From positions 248,001-312,000 of the forward strand of contig JAPDRN010000008.1 in assembly GCA_030247855.1 (NCBI GenBank): 64,000 nt of DNA. Direction: 5' to 3'. Source of the DNA: Knufia peltigerae (lineage: Eukaryota > Ascomycota > Eurotiomycetes > Chaetothyriales > Trichomeriaceae). A model generated the notes under the pieces. That model saw only the letters and a program-made list of their open reading frames with translations. It was not told the origin of the DNA and searched no databases. Position 1 is the stretch's first letter. Each line of letters begins with the position of its first letter. The position numbers were made by a program, and so were the translations under genes. Positions 30,240 through 41,293 of this stretch are shown piece after piece.

Positions 30240-33200
30240 TCAAGTCTGTTCATCCTCTTCGGTGCCAAAGTAACTCTGATCAATCTTGAGGATCCAATCG
30301 TCCTTTTGGCTCTCGTTGCGGGCGGCAAACAGAAATGTGTTTTGTTCACCGTAAACGGCAAAGACGTGAGCGAGGCCGTGGAGGTCGGCACTACCGGCCC
30401 TTCGGTGCCCTCGTTCTGCGAAGTCCGCGTCGCCGGACGATATCGAGCCGCTGCCCAGCAGGCGCTTAAAGTCCGGGTCGTGGTCGATTCGGGCGTGCAA
30501 GAGGTTGATCGCGTTGATGGCCTCGCCGTCCGGCACCGAGTGTACGTGGAGGTAAGGGGGCCGGAGGTCGACGAAGCGGCGCTTCCACTGCATCGATTGC
30601 GGGTGGCTGGGGTCGAGGCTTTCCGAAGGCATGAGGAGGTAGCCCGACTTCAACGAAACATGGTTCTTCGGGTTGTTGGTGACCGTGGCGAGGTACCGGG
30701 TTTTGCGAGTCGGGTGGGCATTGTTCCCGGTTTCATGTTGGAGGGAAGCCGAACTTCCTCCCCTTCCTCCCTCGGCCGAGGCCGGATGGCCGGTGATGTC
30801 AAAAATCGGATTTGACATCTCGACGCTCGGTTTCATCCAAATGGCCACAAACTTGCGTAGCAGAGATTCTTCTCTCGCATCCACGTTTGAAGGCGACGCT
30901 GCACGGGACCGGGTCTTGTTGATGCTCAGTTTCTTCAGCCCAAATGCTGCCCTTGCCGTTTCAATGTCCTGCAACTGCCGTCGCTTGCGCCGGGCGACGA
31001 GGTAGTCTTTGACCAGCGAGATGCCACGCGCACTCCAATTCCCCAATAGCTCTTCACCCTTGACGTAGTTCTTGGAAGTGTCCAAGCGCCATAAATCGGC
31101 CGCCCGTTGTGCACTGATGGGACGAACGACGATCGAGAAGAGCCCGTCAGTCGAGTGTGTTATTCTCGTCTGATTCCAGAACGTTTTGAACATTGACTGA
31201 GGTCGCACATATGATCTTGGTAATATCTGCAGTTGTTGATCGATTGAGAATGTCATTGGTTGCTCCAATCGGCTGGACACAACATTCCAGCGGAGCGCAA
31301 CCTGGATCCTGCAGTGCTCGTTTGTCGCTCTATCCAAAAGGAGGGATTTGTGCAGAGAACTATCCCATTGTCCGATGACTGTAATGTTCGAAGTGCCGTC
31401 GGCATTGTCTTTGATCATTGGTTCTTGGATTTGTTTTAGAGCGATGTCTGGCGTGACAGATGTGATATCAGCTATGCGACCAGAAGAATCGACCAAGTGA
31501 ACTTCGCCAATCCGAAGACCATTGAGATCATCCCAGGGCAGGCTCTCAGTGAAGCAGTGTGTCAGAGTAATCGAGATCCTTCGTTGCAAACCCTGGTGCA
31601 GCTGAAATGCTCCATTGTCATCGGCACTGGTTTGCAGCACCTCGACAGGCATGTATTGGCCATTCTCGGCGAGTTCAAGCATTTGAACTTTAGCAAAGAC
31701 ATCGTGTCGCTCCTCAACATTGTACTCTGACTCTGGTAGACGGGGAGCAGCCTGGTGATCTGGCGGGATTTCATTCATTTCTCGAAGCTCGTCCCAACTC
31801 ATTAGTTTGTCAAGATGAGTCGAAGTAACCTGTGCAAAAATGGCAATCTTGAGAGTCGCAGACTTCTCGCTGGATCGACGAACGCTGAGATTATGAATGC
31901 TTTCGAAACGAACAGGACCATCGCCGAACGCTTGGATTGGCTGGGTAGTGGCGACGCTTTCATCAGCAGTTCCTAAAACCGTCATTTGCGCGTGTACTTG
32001 TGTACCTTCGTGCTCCGAAAAGCCGACGAGATCACGCATGATGATGTTGAACTTGATGGTGGAAGGTGGTGACTCAGCTAAGGACGGTTCTAGCGACATT
32101 CTGACCTTTCCTATGATTTGTCTGGTCGAAGGAGACGAGACATCAACGACGAAATCCTGCACTCTTGTCTCAAAGACGGCTGTGAGAGGAATGGTACCGT
32201 CTCCCACGAGAGAAAACAGGGCTTGGTCGGAATCGCGGAAAGGGTTGTCCATTCTAAAGTGCTGCAGGTATTCTGGCTGATCCTTGTATTGATGCATTTG
32301 TCGCATTTTGCTTAATCGCAACCGCAGCTTTTCGAGGGACCAGAGCTGAACACAACTTAGTTGGTTATCAACCACGCGCACTGCCAAGCAAGGTTTGCGG
32401 GCGTTAGCGAGTGCGTCGTCGTCGTCGCCCGATATATCGTGCAGGATAAGGTCATAGGAGGAACCGCGATCTTCTCCGAGATCCAAGATGATAAACTGGA
32501 AATTACAGTCTTGCTCCAACAACCTAGCCATGACTTGTGCTTCCTTGAGCAGGCCGGCGTTCTGAAGGATGGCTTCGGCTATGAGGATATAGTTCCTCTG
32601 TTGCCATTTCTCAACAACATTTCGAGCTACTGCGATCTCCGTCGCATCCAGTGGAAGAAATCCAGCTGGTGTTCTGGCAGCCTCTCTTGTCCGAACCTCG
32701 AGGTCCATCTGCTTGATTTGAGCCTCGAAAGCCTCTTTCTGCTTGCGAAGTTCCTCTTGAAATTCTTGCTTTGCTCGTTCGAGTTCTTTCTGCATTTGCT
32801 CAGGCTCTTGTTCGGGCTCCTTTGATACTTGAGGAACGTCTGCAGCAGACTTGCTATCTGCGCTGGGCTCAGTTGTAGCTTGTTTTGATGACTCGAACTG
32901 ACTCGGGGTTAATGTTATATCACCTTCCTCCTGCGAGCCGCCGTGGAGCGAAGGCGTTCCTGGAAGTGTCAAGGCTGTGTCCAGGGAAAAGTTGTCCATT
33001 GTCCCGTTGGACATGTACTTGTCTCTAACAAGGAATGAGCTCAAATCATCAGAATCTTCGTCGTGCTCATATAGTTTGCTCTCCGGCCTGCCGCGGCGTT
33101 CTTCACGCGCCCTCTGGACATTTTCAAAAAGATTGTCCAATTCTTCATTTGATAACTGCATGATCTTCGGATCAGATCCTAGAAGAGCTCCAGCAGCCTC

Positions 33201-35177
33201 TCTTCGAGCGAACAACCAATCCGAAGCTCCGTTACTAAGTCCTGGCGATTGGGCTCTACTCGAATCGCCGTCAAAGTCGGAGTTTGCAGCACTGTAGGAT
33301 CTTTCATGTGAAGGTCTAAACGGTGTAGGGGAGTTGAGCTGGCTTGCCGTGACAGAGTGTCTTAGAAGACTCCGCTCAGCACGTTCAGCTTTTGCTTCCA
33401 GTGGGTTGTTGAATCTGAAGATATGAAAATCTCCCAAAATGATACGATTCCCACTCTTCAGCCGTTTTGGCTTGTCCACACGGACACCGTTGACCATGAC
33501 AGCGGCACCTTCGTTCGGAATGATTGTGACGACATTATCGACATTTTCCAACTTGCAATGATGCTCCAGTATCTTGGATCCATTGAGTCTTATCTCTGAT
33601 GCCTCTGATGAATCGACATTACCAACAGTTGTAATGCCTGGCTTGAGGTTGTAAACGAGGCACTCTGCCAGTAACGGATCATCGCTCAAATTGACCAGGT
33701 GAGGCATCTTTTTCGGAGTACTCATTCCAACATTGCCTTTTTCTATGCTGATACCCAACTCTTCCAGAGCGGCTTCTCTTTCCTTGTGAATCTCTTCTGT
33801 CTTCTGCAACTTCTCCTCCCAGGTTTGATTGAGGTCTTCGTACAGCTTTTCACTTTGGCTTAGTTGATCCATGATTTCAGCTTTGCTGACACGTTTCACC
33901 GATCCATCACTTTGAACAATAGATACCATCTGCTTGTCCAGCGGCGTATCGGGAGGGTATACTTCTTCTGTTGCTCCTGGAATGCCACCTCCTCCAAGTT
34001 GACTTCTGAGTTTCGCAAGCTCCTCTTTGAGCTCGCGGATCATACGTGCATTCGGATCCTCGTTGATAACAGCGTGATTCTTGATCCTCTTGGCCGAGTC
34101 TGCGTAACGCAAAGTGCTTAATGTCTCTTCAAAGTTGATATCGGCAGGAGAGATAGCAGCAATCATAGCAGTCATACTGTTACCACCTAACGAGTCCTTC
34201 AGAAGCCAGGTAAGTACCGAATCTCGATAGGGGACTTTTAAACCCTTTTTCCCCGAAGAAAGATCTGCCAATGCCGCAATAACTCGACCGAGGGTAGACA
34301 GTGAACGATTGATTTCGGCACCCTCCTTCAATCGAGCTCCAGTGGCGCCTGTTGAGGTTGCTCTTTCGGAGCCTGCCAAATCTACCAGACTGATTTTGGC
34401 GACTTTCTCGGTGTCCATTGAGGTTTCCACGTCATGACGTTTTTGAGTCAGTGTCAGCGTAAATACCGCATGTGAGCGACTTGAGGTTTCGTTCATGTTT
34501 GTAGCAGCAACCGTTCGAGCTTTGTTGCCCTCATCCATCAGATTCTCGATTTCCTTGAAAGAGCGGACGGCTAGTTTGGCCAGGTCCTCGACATAAGGGC
34601 CAGTCGATGGATGTTCTCGGACTCTAAGGTTCCCTTTCGTCGCAGGATTCAGCAAATCTCGAACTCGCTCGTTGTAGATTTCGAGATACGAGACTTCAAC
34701 GGTACAAGTCAAATTGGGATCAGACTGTACACCGTTGATGCGCTCAAACATCTCTCGACAAATCCGGGGTATGACACCGGCATCCTCGCCATAACCCATC
34801 ATACTGTACGATTTTCCAGAACCAGTCTGACCGTAGGCAAAGATACAGTTGTTGTACCCTTGGAATGCATTGTCAAGCAATGGCACGCCCAGATCGCTGA
34901 ACAAGTTGTCCTGACCAGCGTAATGAGGATCTGCCTTGCTGAAAGACCAATAAGACTTGTCAAACTTGAATGTTCTCTGGTGTTCTGATCCTCCCTTTCC
35001 TCCCTTTCGTAATCTGTCTTCGGCTTCGGGGGGAGGCTGCAGGACAGTCTGCGCATCCTGCATCTGTACGATACATTTTGCATTGCGATCGATTTCTCTT
35101 GTATTGAACGGTCGCACTCGCACAACGACTTTGATGTGGCCTCCACCTCCCCCTACTGCGCCACCGGTGGGCGCCAT
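30240..35177 (-). CDS. Kinesin-3 motor, UncA/KIF1A (Unc-104) type
   Basis: A 1,645-aa single open frame. The motor domain (about 14-380) has VVVRVRPFNTRE, the P-loop GQTGSGKS (116-123), switch I NETSSRSHAVF and switch II LVDLAGSERA. A short neck follows with the coiled stretch NARMIRELKEELAKLRSQLG. The FHA domain (about 500-600) contains LKPGITTVGNVD and EHHCKLENVDNVVTIIPNEG. KIF1B and DUF3694-like regions make up the middle. The PH domain (about 1508-1640) starts SLKSGYLLMPSE and includes QWKRRFVDLRPPYLHVHSV. This order is that of Unc-104/KIF1A, the processive plus-end motor for endosomes and vesicles; Aspergillus UncA has the same build. No residue change is apparent in the nucleotide motifs. 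It diverges from the GRF gene over 428 bp. Confidence 0.97.
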   Translation of the reverse strand: MAPTGGAVGGGGGHIKVVVRVRPFNTREIDRNAKCIVQMQDAQTVLQPPPEAEDRLRKGGKGGSEHQRTFKFDKSYWSFSKADPHYAGQDNLFSDLGVPLLDNAFQGYNNCIFAYGQTGSGKSYSMMGYGEDAGVIPRICREMFERINGVQSDPNLTCTVEVSYLEIYNERVRDLLNPATKGNLRVREHPSTGPYVEDLAKLAVRSFKEIENLMDEGNKARTVAATNMNETSSRSHAVFTLTLTQKRHDVETSMDTEKVAKISLVDLAGSERATSTGATGARLKEGAEINRSLSTLGRVIAALADLSSGKKGLKVPYRDSVLTWLLKDSLGGNSMTAMIAAISPADINFEETLSTLRYADSAKRIKNHAVINEDPNARMIRELKEELAKLRSQLGGGGIPGATEEVYPPDTPLDKQMVSIVQSDGSVKRVSKAEIMDQLSQSEKLYEDLNQTWEEKLQKTEEIHKEREAALEELGISIEKGNVGMSTPKKMPHLVNLSDDPLLAECLVYNLKPGITTVGNVDSSEASEIRLNGSKILEHHCKLENVDNVVTIIPNEGAAVMVNGVRVDKPKRLKSGNRIILGDFHIFRFNNPLEAKAERAERSLLRHSVTASQLNSPTPFRPSHERSYSAANSDFDGDSSRAQSPGLSNGASDWLFARREAAGALLGSDPKIMQLSNEELDNLFENVQRAREERRGRPESKLYEHDEDSDDLSSFLVRDKYMSNGTMDNFSLDTALTLPGTPSLHGGSQEEGDITLTPSQFESSKQATTEPSADSKSAADVPQVSKEPEQEPEQMQKELERAKQEFQEELRKQKEAFEAQIKQMDLEVRTREAARTPAGFLPLDATEIAVARNVVEKWQQRNYILIAEAILQNAGLLKEAQVMARLLEQDCNFQFIILDLGEDRGSSYDLILHDISGDDDDALANARKPCLAVRVVDNQLSCVQLWSLEKLRLRLSKMRQMHQYKDQPEYLQHFRMDNPFRDSDQALFSLVGDGTIPLTAVFETRVQDFVVDVSSPSTRQIIGKVRMSLEPSLAESPPSTIKFNIIMRDLVGFSEHEGTQVHAQMTVLGTADESVATTQPIQAFGDGPVRFESIHNLSVRRSSEKSATLKIAIFAQVTSTHLDKLMSWDELREMNEIPPDHQAAPRLPESEYNVEERHDVFAKVQMLELAENGQYMPVEVLQTSADDNGAFQLHQGLQRRISITLTHCFTESLPWDDLNGLRIGEVHLVDSSGRIADITSVTPDIALKQIQEPMIKDNADGTSNITVIGQWDSSLHKSLLLDRATNEHCRIQVALRWNVVSSRLEQPMTFSIDQQLQILPRSYVRPQSMFKTFWNQTRITHSTDGLFSIVVRPISAQRAADLWRLDTSKNYVKGEELLGNWSARGISLVKDYLVARRKRRQLQDIETARAAFGLKKLSINKTRSRAASPSNVDAREESLLRKFVAIWMKPSVEMSNPIFDITGHPASAEGGRGGSSASLQHETGNNAHPTRKTRYLATVTNNPKNHVSLKSGYLLMPSESLDPSHPQSMQWKRRFVDLRPPYLHVHSVPDGEAINAINLLHARIDHDPDFKRLLGSGSISSGDADFAERGHRRAGSADLHGLAHVFAVYGEQNTFLFAARNESQKDDWILKIDQSYFGTEEDEQT

Positions 35178-35605
35178 GACTGATCTTTACGTTATAAAGA
35201 GACGGCGTCTTCAATTAACCAAACCATCGTCCGGCTCGGTCCCGAACTCAGCGGCCTGTACCGAGAGATCCGGACAACGAGGGAGTCGATGCGATTGAAG
35301 CGGAGTGACGGCGGTGTAGGGGAAAAGGGCTGTGTTGTCAATTCGATAGTTTCGCGGCGTGGAAAAGCAAAGAACGTGTCGCGTTGAGGCTGCCGCGAAA
35401 CGGTGTACAGGGATTCTTTCTCTACAGGCAATGAAAGCGAGGAACTGCTAGGCGTTGAGACCACTTATTAGCGGGCTTCCCCTAGCAGGCTTAATTTAGG
35501 CTGTTCCTTGCCCTGCATTTACGCCATTTACATGTCTCTCTGCCAACCCCACCCAACAAACCAAATGCTCGCTGTCATCTGTGACACTGTTAGCGCTGTT
35601 GTCGC
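35178..35605. promoter_or_regulatory. Divergent promoter of kinesin-3 and the GRF-finger gene
   Basis: A 428-bp head-to-head spacer. No distinctive element is recognised. Confidence 0.5.
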
Positions 35606-36690
35606 ATGACACTGTCATCGATCATGGCCAGCTCATACACTACGAGAAATGGGCGCACGAGCAAACGGGGTCTGTTTTTAGGAGGTGTTTGGCAATGCGA
35701 CTGTGAACCACGCCTCCCCGCAGACAAATTCCAGGTGAAGAATGGCGGAAAGAATCACGGAAGGTGGTGTAAGTATATCACACTCACGCTCGGAAAGGCA
35801 TCTCTCTAATTGTAGCTGTAGTCTACACTTGTCAAAAACCACAGCATAAGCGTTGCAAGTTCTTTCTTTGGACCGATGATGCCAAAGTTCGCGAAGAAGC
35901 AGCTGTGTTGAGCAATTCTCGTTCAGAACCACCTGCACCGCCCCAGACTCCTCGAAAACCGAAAGCGGCTGACATCCCGCCTACTCCAGACACCAAAGCC
36001 AGCAATTTTGGCTTGGAAAAAGGAGGCCAGGATGAACAGTACTATCAGCAAGAGTTGGAAGACGACTCGAGCTTCGACTGGTCCTCGAGCAATGATGAAG
36101 CGCTGTTAGAAGCAGAACTACAGATATCAAAGGAGCAACCACATTTCGAAACCCCCAAGAAAGCTGCCAGAACGCTCTCCACCACTTCTCCAGGTAAAAG
36201 AGCCTTTCATCAAATGGTCGAGCAAAAAGATGATGCGGATGCTACGTGGCCGCTGAGTGACGATGTCTTCGCGACGCCATCCACATCACATAAATCCGGG
36301 GGCACCGGGCTCCTCTCACCTACAGAGACGCCTGCGCGAGACCGGTTCCAATCTGTGGCCCCGGAGTCTGTGCCTTCTACCTTGGCAGTCGAAGTTCTTG
36401 CTGTATTGTCGAAAGTAGCTTTGAGTTCAGAGGTGGAGAAGGAATTGGTTGATCTTCTCAATAGACACGATCTTCGTACCCAAGGAATCAGCAAAGGTCG
36501 CGACATCACTCGATTAGCAGTCCAGGCTAAAGAACAGAAGATCGCGGAACTCCAGGCTCGAATTGGAGCTTTGGAAGCTGAACGAGAAACCAATCGTGCA
36601 GTGATCAATCACATGAAACATGATATCGCCACCTCACCGAAAGGCAGTAGAAGCGCAAGGAAAGTTGCTGGGCGACGATCAGAGGTGTGA
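35606..36690 (+). CDS. GRF-type zinc-finger protein
   Basis: Two exons, 35606-35768 and 35822-36690 (343 aa), with a 53-bp intron inside the finger. Joining gives GLFLGGVWQCDCEPRLPADK, then NGGKNHGRWFYTCQKPQHKR and CKFFLWTDDAK. That is the GRF finger (here GRWFYTC, with the C-x-C, C and C ligands and FFLW), which binds single-stranded nucleic acid in topoisomerase III, APE2 and NEIL3. Residues from about 85 are Ser/Thr/Pro-rich and acidic. A coiled coil near the end (VQAKEQKIAELQARIGALEA) precedes a basic tail. The fungal standalone GRF proteins have no firm function; a role in DNA repair or recombination is suggested by the domain. A second ATG at 35624 has a stronger context (ATCATGGCC) and would remove six residues. 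Confidence 0.88.
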
Positions 36691-39600
36691 TCATGATCCC
36701 AAGGAACGGAAATAACGACCACTGTCAGGCAATTGTTCAATTACAACTCGGGACGCTATCAACGGGCAGTCTCGAAAAGGGCCGTAACCTTGATTCAATC
36801 CTACAGGATATCATCAACAATCAGACGGGATTGAATCCTGACAAAAACAGAATTTGGAAGGCCCTTGTCGCATTACCTTCTGACCTATCGTCACCTTGGC
36901 CTATGTGTCTCGCTGAACAAACAGCTGCTCGCCGAGAAATTGGTGTGATGTGCGACAACAAGCGACAAAACTTTTGTGCTGATCGATGGGAAGCTTACCT
37001 CAGACAAGCCAAAAAGGTCTTTCCTCCTAGCTTGGATAATGGGCTTTGCACGACGCCTACCGCATGAAGAGCCTAGACTCACAGTCCGATGTGACTTATC
37101 TTATTCAGATCAGCCAGCACTCTGCCAGCACTCTTCGGCCTTCAGGTTGCCGAATTGTACGAACTCTCCTTCCTGCGAATTGGTCATCCATAAGTTAGTG
37201 CATTGCGCTCTTTGATCTGGGACTTGATGCATGCATTTGCACAATAAATTTGTGGTTTTCTTCCTAGACTTTCGGTTCTATGCTGTGGCAATTTTGGTCG
37301 CTTGTACGAGCTCTTCTTGCTGTATGACTTTTCCAGCCTCGGGACGGGACTTTATCGGTCTAAAAATCCAAGGACAGTCTTCGAAAGTCAAAAGGGGAGC
37401 AAGTGAGGTTGCGATCTTCGAAAATCTGGTGGTCTACCAACGAAATGGAATGAAAAATCAACTTAATCCCCAAGCCGTCTATTCGATTAAGGAAGGTCAG
37501 GAACCTTGTGCAACTCTGATGGTGCCTTTGTTCGCCTAGTCTCCTGTCATCTATACGCTGTCTCTGCCGATGAATGGCCATTCGAGTCTGGAACACGTTC
37601 ACCGTTCATCAGAAATTTGCATGAAGCCACTCGCGGCCTTTCCAGGAGCGGCTCGGTCCTTCCCTAGGGCATGTTTTTGAAGCTCGGGCAGGGCGGCGAT
37701 TCCCGTTCATTTGTATTTCCTAATATTCACTCAATCATATGGACGACTTTGACCGGCTTGAATCCAGCACCTCGGTTCGAGTACGATTGATGGTTCAATT
37801 CCATATCGGGCACGGAGCTGCAAGTATGACAGATGCATGGATCCTGGACCTATGAGAACGCGTAAATTCTTCATTGACAACGTGACCGCTCAGTCATGTC
37901 AAGTCTACACCGAATACCAGACATGTACCTCGTCAAGAGTCATGTACACAATCAGATATGCGGCGGCTGTCTCTTGCACGAAAGCTCCTTCCACACAGGG
38001 ACACGGAGCATATCTGCCGTGTCCTCAAACTATACTCCTCCATCTAGGGTAAGCATCCAGGCGAAGACTACAATCCGCCAGACCATCCGAAGTGGTCTCG
38101 CAGCCTTGAAATTAACATCCCTTGCCCCTGACAGTCAGTATGTGTTGAGTGAAGTCCTAGCAGGGACACTGCAGTCCTTGGGCTATTCACTGTGCTCAAA
38201 TCAGAATTCTACGGTGATGGCACTACAACAAAACCAAGTCCTTCGGCGTGACTTTGTTCAAAGCTCAAAATGATCTGTCCTTTCCACTACACCTTCGCTT
38301 CTAATAAAGCGGCGGTTCAGTCAAGAGGCCCCCCTTCTCTACGAACCGCCTACGGGTAAACGGGGATGGCCTTTTTTGGTCATTCCGCTTCTGGTCATCT
38401 CGGTTGCGGGACGATGGACCGCCAGTCGCGAAGGGGAATGGAGAGAGATTTAACAAACCACGCCTAGTAGGTCGGCACGAGTCGTTCATGCATAGATACA
38501 ATTGTTGCAGTTGTTCCTCGACATACTGTTGTTTTGATTTAATTGACCGGGACTATGTGCTAGCTTGTTGTACTGGATGTCTGGAGACCAGATCATCCAG
38601 TTCTCCGGGGGAATCACTTTTGAGTTATGGTCTGTCATGATGGTTTGTTAAGTGAGGTCAAGGTATCATTGCTAAGATTCACTACGAGTACCTGACCAAC
38701 CTTTCGGTCACCAATCAAATCATGGTTCGGGAAAGCTATATGTGATTGATTCGTAGGTAGGTATCACTGGGCCGTACCATCGCTTAAAGAAGACTGCAGT
38801 TCTACGCACTGTACTCCAGTACCTGGTTGTCTGTTTTACAATCACAGTACGGAGTGTACGTTGGTTGGGTTCGATTTGGATTCTTCGTGTTTCCTTTTTT
38901 TCCCGGGGCAATTATACTACGGAACGATATACTCTGTAGGTTCAGGTAGGTAGGCAAGTACCTCCGCGTAACAGGGTACTCGGGTACTTTGTAGTTACAG
39001 TATCCCGGTAGAAGATGGTTGGATAAGGTAGTTTATTACGAGGTGGCACCACTTTTGCAAACTTGAGTACGGAGTACCTCGTATCGAACAGGTGAGGTAG
39101 GTAGATACAGAGTACATCGTAAGCGACTTTGTGCAAAAGCCATCACGTACTTTATTGTAACGGATGTACGAAGTGTGAATTCACTACCGAGTACTCCGTA
39201 TCTTTTGCCTACCTACCTATACCTGAATCCGAGTAAGGAGTATGGACTTATTAGCCCCCCCTATTTCCCCCTTCCAACCCGCCCCCCGCGTGTCATTGAC
39301 GGAAATATGCAAAAGGCCCAAAAAAGGCCCTTGCTGGCCTTGCTGAATGGGAAGGTACGGAGTATTCCCATAATACGGGGTACTCATGATGAGCACACTC
39401 GTCTACGAGTACGGACCGCATGGTAAATACTCGGTACGATACATACTGGATGTCGTGAATTCCAATCCTGGTCCCCTCGCTTCGCCCATCGAGCATCGCG
39501 TCACATTTTGCGAAAGGGGGTTTTGAAAAGGTGTCGGAAGGACAAATCGACGATCAACAAGACTCGGCTTGTCCTCGACCAAAAAAAAAGCCAAGCTACG

Positions 39601-41293
39601 AGACAAGAAAGAAAAAACAAAGTACTGTAACCACCTCCCCTCCTCTTCCTCCCCCCCTTTTGTTCCTCCGTGTATACCAAGTACATAACCAATCGCTTTC
39701 GTCCCGTTCCAAACAGGTGTGGTGTCTTTTTTTTTTCTTCTTCTGTACTTGTACAAGCTCAAAATCAGCAGCAAGACCGTTTTGGACAATTTTCTAGGTA
39801 CCAGGGGATTGAAGGTGTGCCGCGAGACTCGGACCGTTTTTCGGTTAACAACAGTACATACGGAGGCCTCGGTACGGAGTACGACACACAGACACACACA
39901 CAAATACGGACTACGACCACGGTTTGATATTCGCTCGCTATAACCCCCTGGTTACGGAGTAAATAAGTCACAGTAAGTAATATTGTAGTAGTCGATCAGC
40001 GCCAGGTAGGACCGTACCTCTCTCAGCCTACCTACTAATCGTGGTGTACAGTAAAAGGTACTCTCCGTAAGGCGGAAGTTTCAAAGCACCCCGTGTCCCT
40101 CAGTCGTACTCCGTACAATTACTGCGTAATCGCCAATGATAACTCGTATAACCTCGATGAAGGCACCTCGGCCCATATACACATGAGATACACGGCATCT
40201 TAACCTCCTTACACATACAAAGTAGCCAAGTAGATGTCTGTATGTACTACTCCGTAATGAGCCAAGTCTTGCCGTTGGTCGGTGGAATTGTGGTTGTGGT
40301 TCGGTGCAATTGGCCAACACTAGAAACTACCTACCTCAGGAAAATACCTTACGCGCGAAACTGTGCATCGCTCCGTAAGTGTACCTATGGTATCCGGGAC
40401 ACCGCTAGTTGATTTCTCAAAAGAGGCTAGGTATGCAGCTTTTCTTCTCCAGTCGGACCGACGACCGAAGCTATCTTTCTTCAATGTCCCGCCCCTGCTT
40501 GGGCTTTGATAGCTAGCTAATTGACCCTCGACATCCCCAGCCTCCGACCAGAAGACTAGGTACTCTTCGCAGTGCTCACTCCCAGAAAACGAGATAACTT
40601 GAGCTCCATATTCCCCAGGTTCAACCGGGATTCCACCATACCCTCCCCCCGAGTTCCATATTGAATCTCAATACGCGAATTGCTCGATGCGTGCCTTGCC
40701 ATGGACGAGTAGAGCTTCTGCTCGGGGGCGTGACTGAAGCACTAGCCATAGCCTTCCCGTCCTCCCAAAAACCTCGCCTACACCACATGGTGTGCTTCTT
40801 AACAATGCCCTCATACTGAGCTCGTCTGCTGCATTGATGCTATGCTCATCATTGCCGAGACAACACGGTCGCTTGCATAACTTATTGAAATTTCATGTTA
40901 TGCCTCGCACTCGCTGACTACGTCGGTTTCGTACGCTGGCACAACAAAGGTTAGAACGGCGGCTTCGTCAATCTGCCCTAGAGCGAAGCATGTTCCTGAC
41001 ACCATAGAGAATGCTCGTTCACGTGCGTCAAACGAAAAGCCGACGCTCCAAACTCGGGGCAGACATTTCTTGGCTCCAAATGGAGAGAATGCGAGCTGTG
41101 TTGGATGTCGCATCTGTTTGTGCATGGTCGATAAGTGTTGCTCGTGATTCTCTCGTGGCAAACGTTGATCGCTCAAATAGTCGGTGCAGAACACCGAGTT
41201 AGAAAGTAAAACATGTCGCTATCGCTAAACATCACCTGGTCATAAGTCATCGTGAAACCAGTGCTTTATAGGTTCAAACTGGTCGAGTCGTAA
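36691..41293. other. Gene-poor convergent region rich in TACGGAGTA and CTACCTAC words
   Basis: A 4.6-kb spacer between the GRF gene (+) and the Ras gene (-). Short frames near 36693-37067 and 37231-37539 look weakly protein-like but match nothing. From about 38.8 to 40.4 kb the sequence is dense in TACGGAGTA/TACTCCGTA (near 38848, 39067, 39189, 39356, 39872, 39952, 40109 and 40249) and in GGTAGGTAG/CTACCTAC. I see no terminal repeats, reverse transcriptase or transposase. Confidence 0.5.
39952..39968 (+). repeat. 17-bp dispersed repeat, copy 1
   Basis: TTACGGAGTAAATAAGT occurs here and again, exactly, at 56906-56922. It extends the common TACGGAGTA word. Confidence 0.7.

Noticed and set aside
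30418..30815. Arg/Val-rich plus-strand frame opposite kinesin-3
   Set aside because: Antisense shadow of the kinesin PH domain; the minus-strand frame carries clear domain motifs.
36687..37067. Frame of 126 codons overlapping the GRF gene stop
   Set aside because: Begins at GTG, no known motif; the first ATG (36693) gives no better protein. It may be 3' UTR.
38281..38480. Possible miniature transposon around a GGCGGTTC / GAACCGCC pair
   Set aside because: The pair is only 8 bp, about 33 bp apart, without target-site duplication or terminal repeats.
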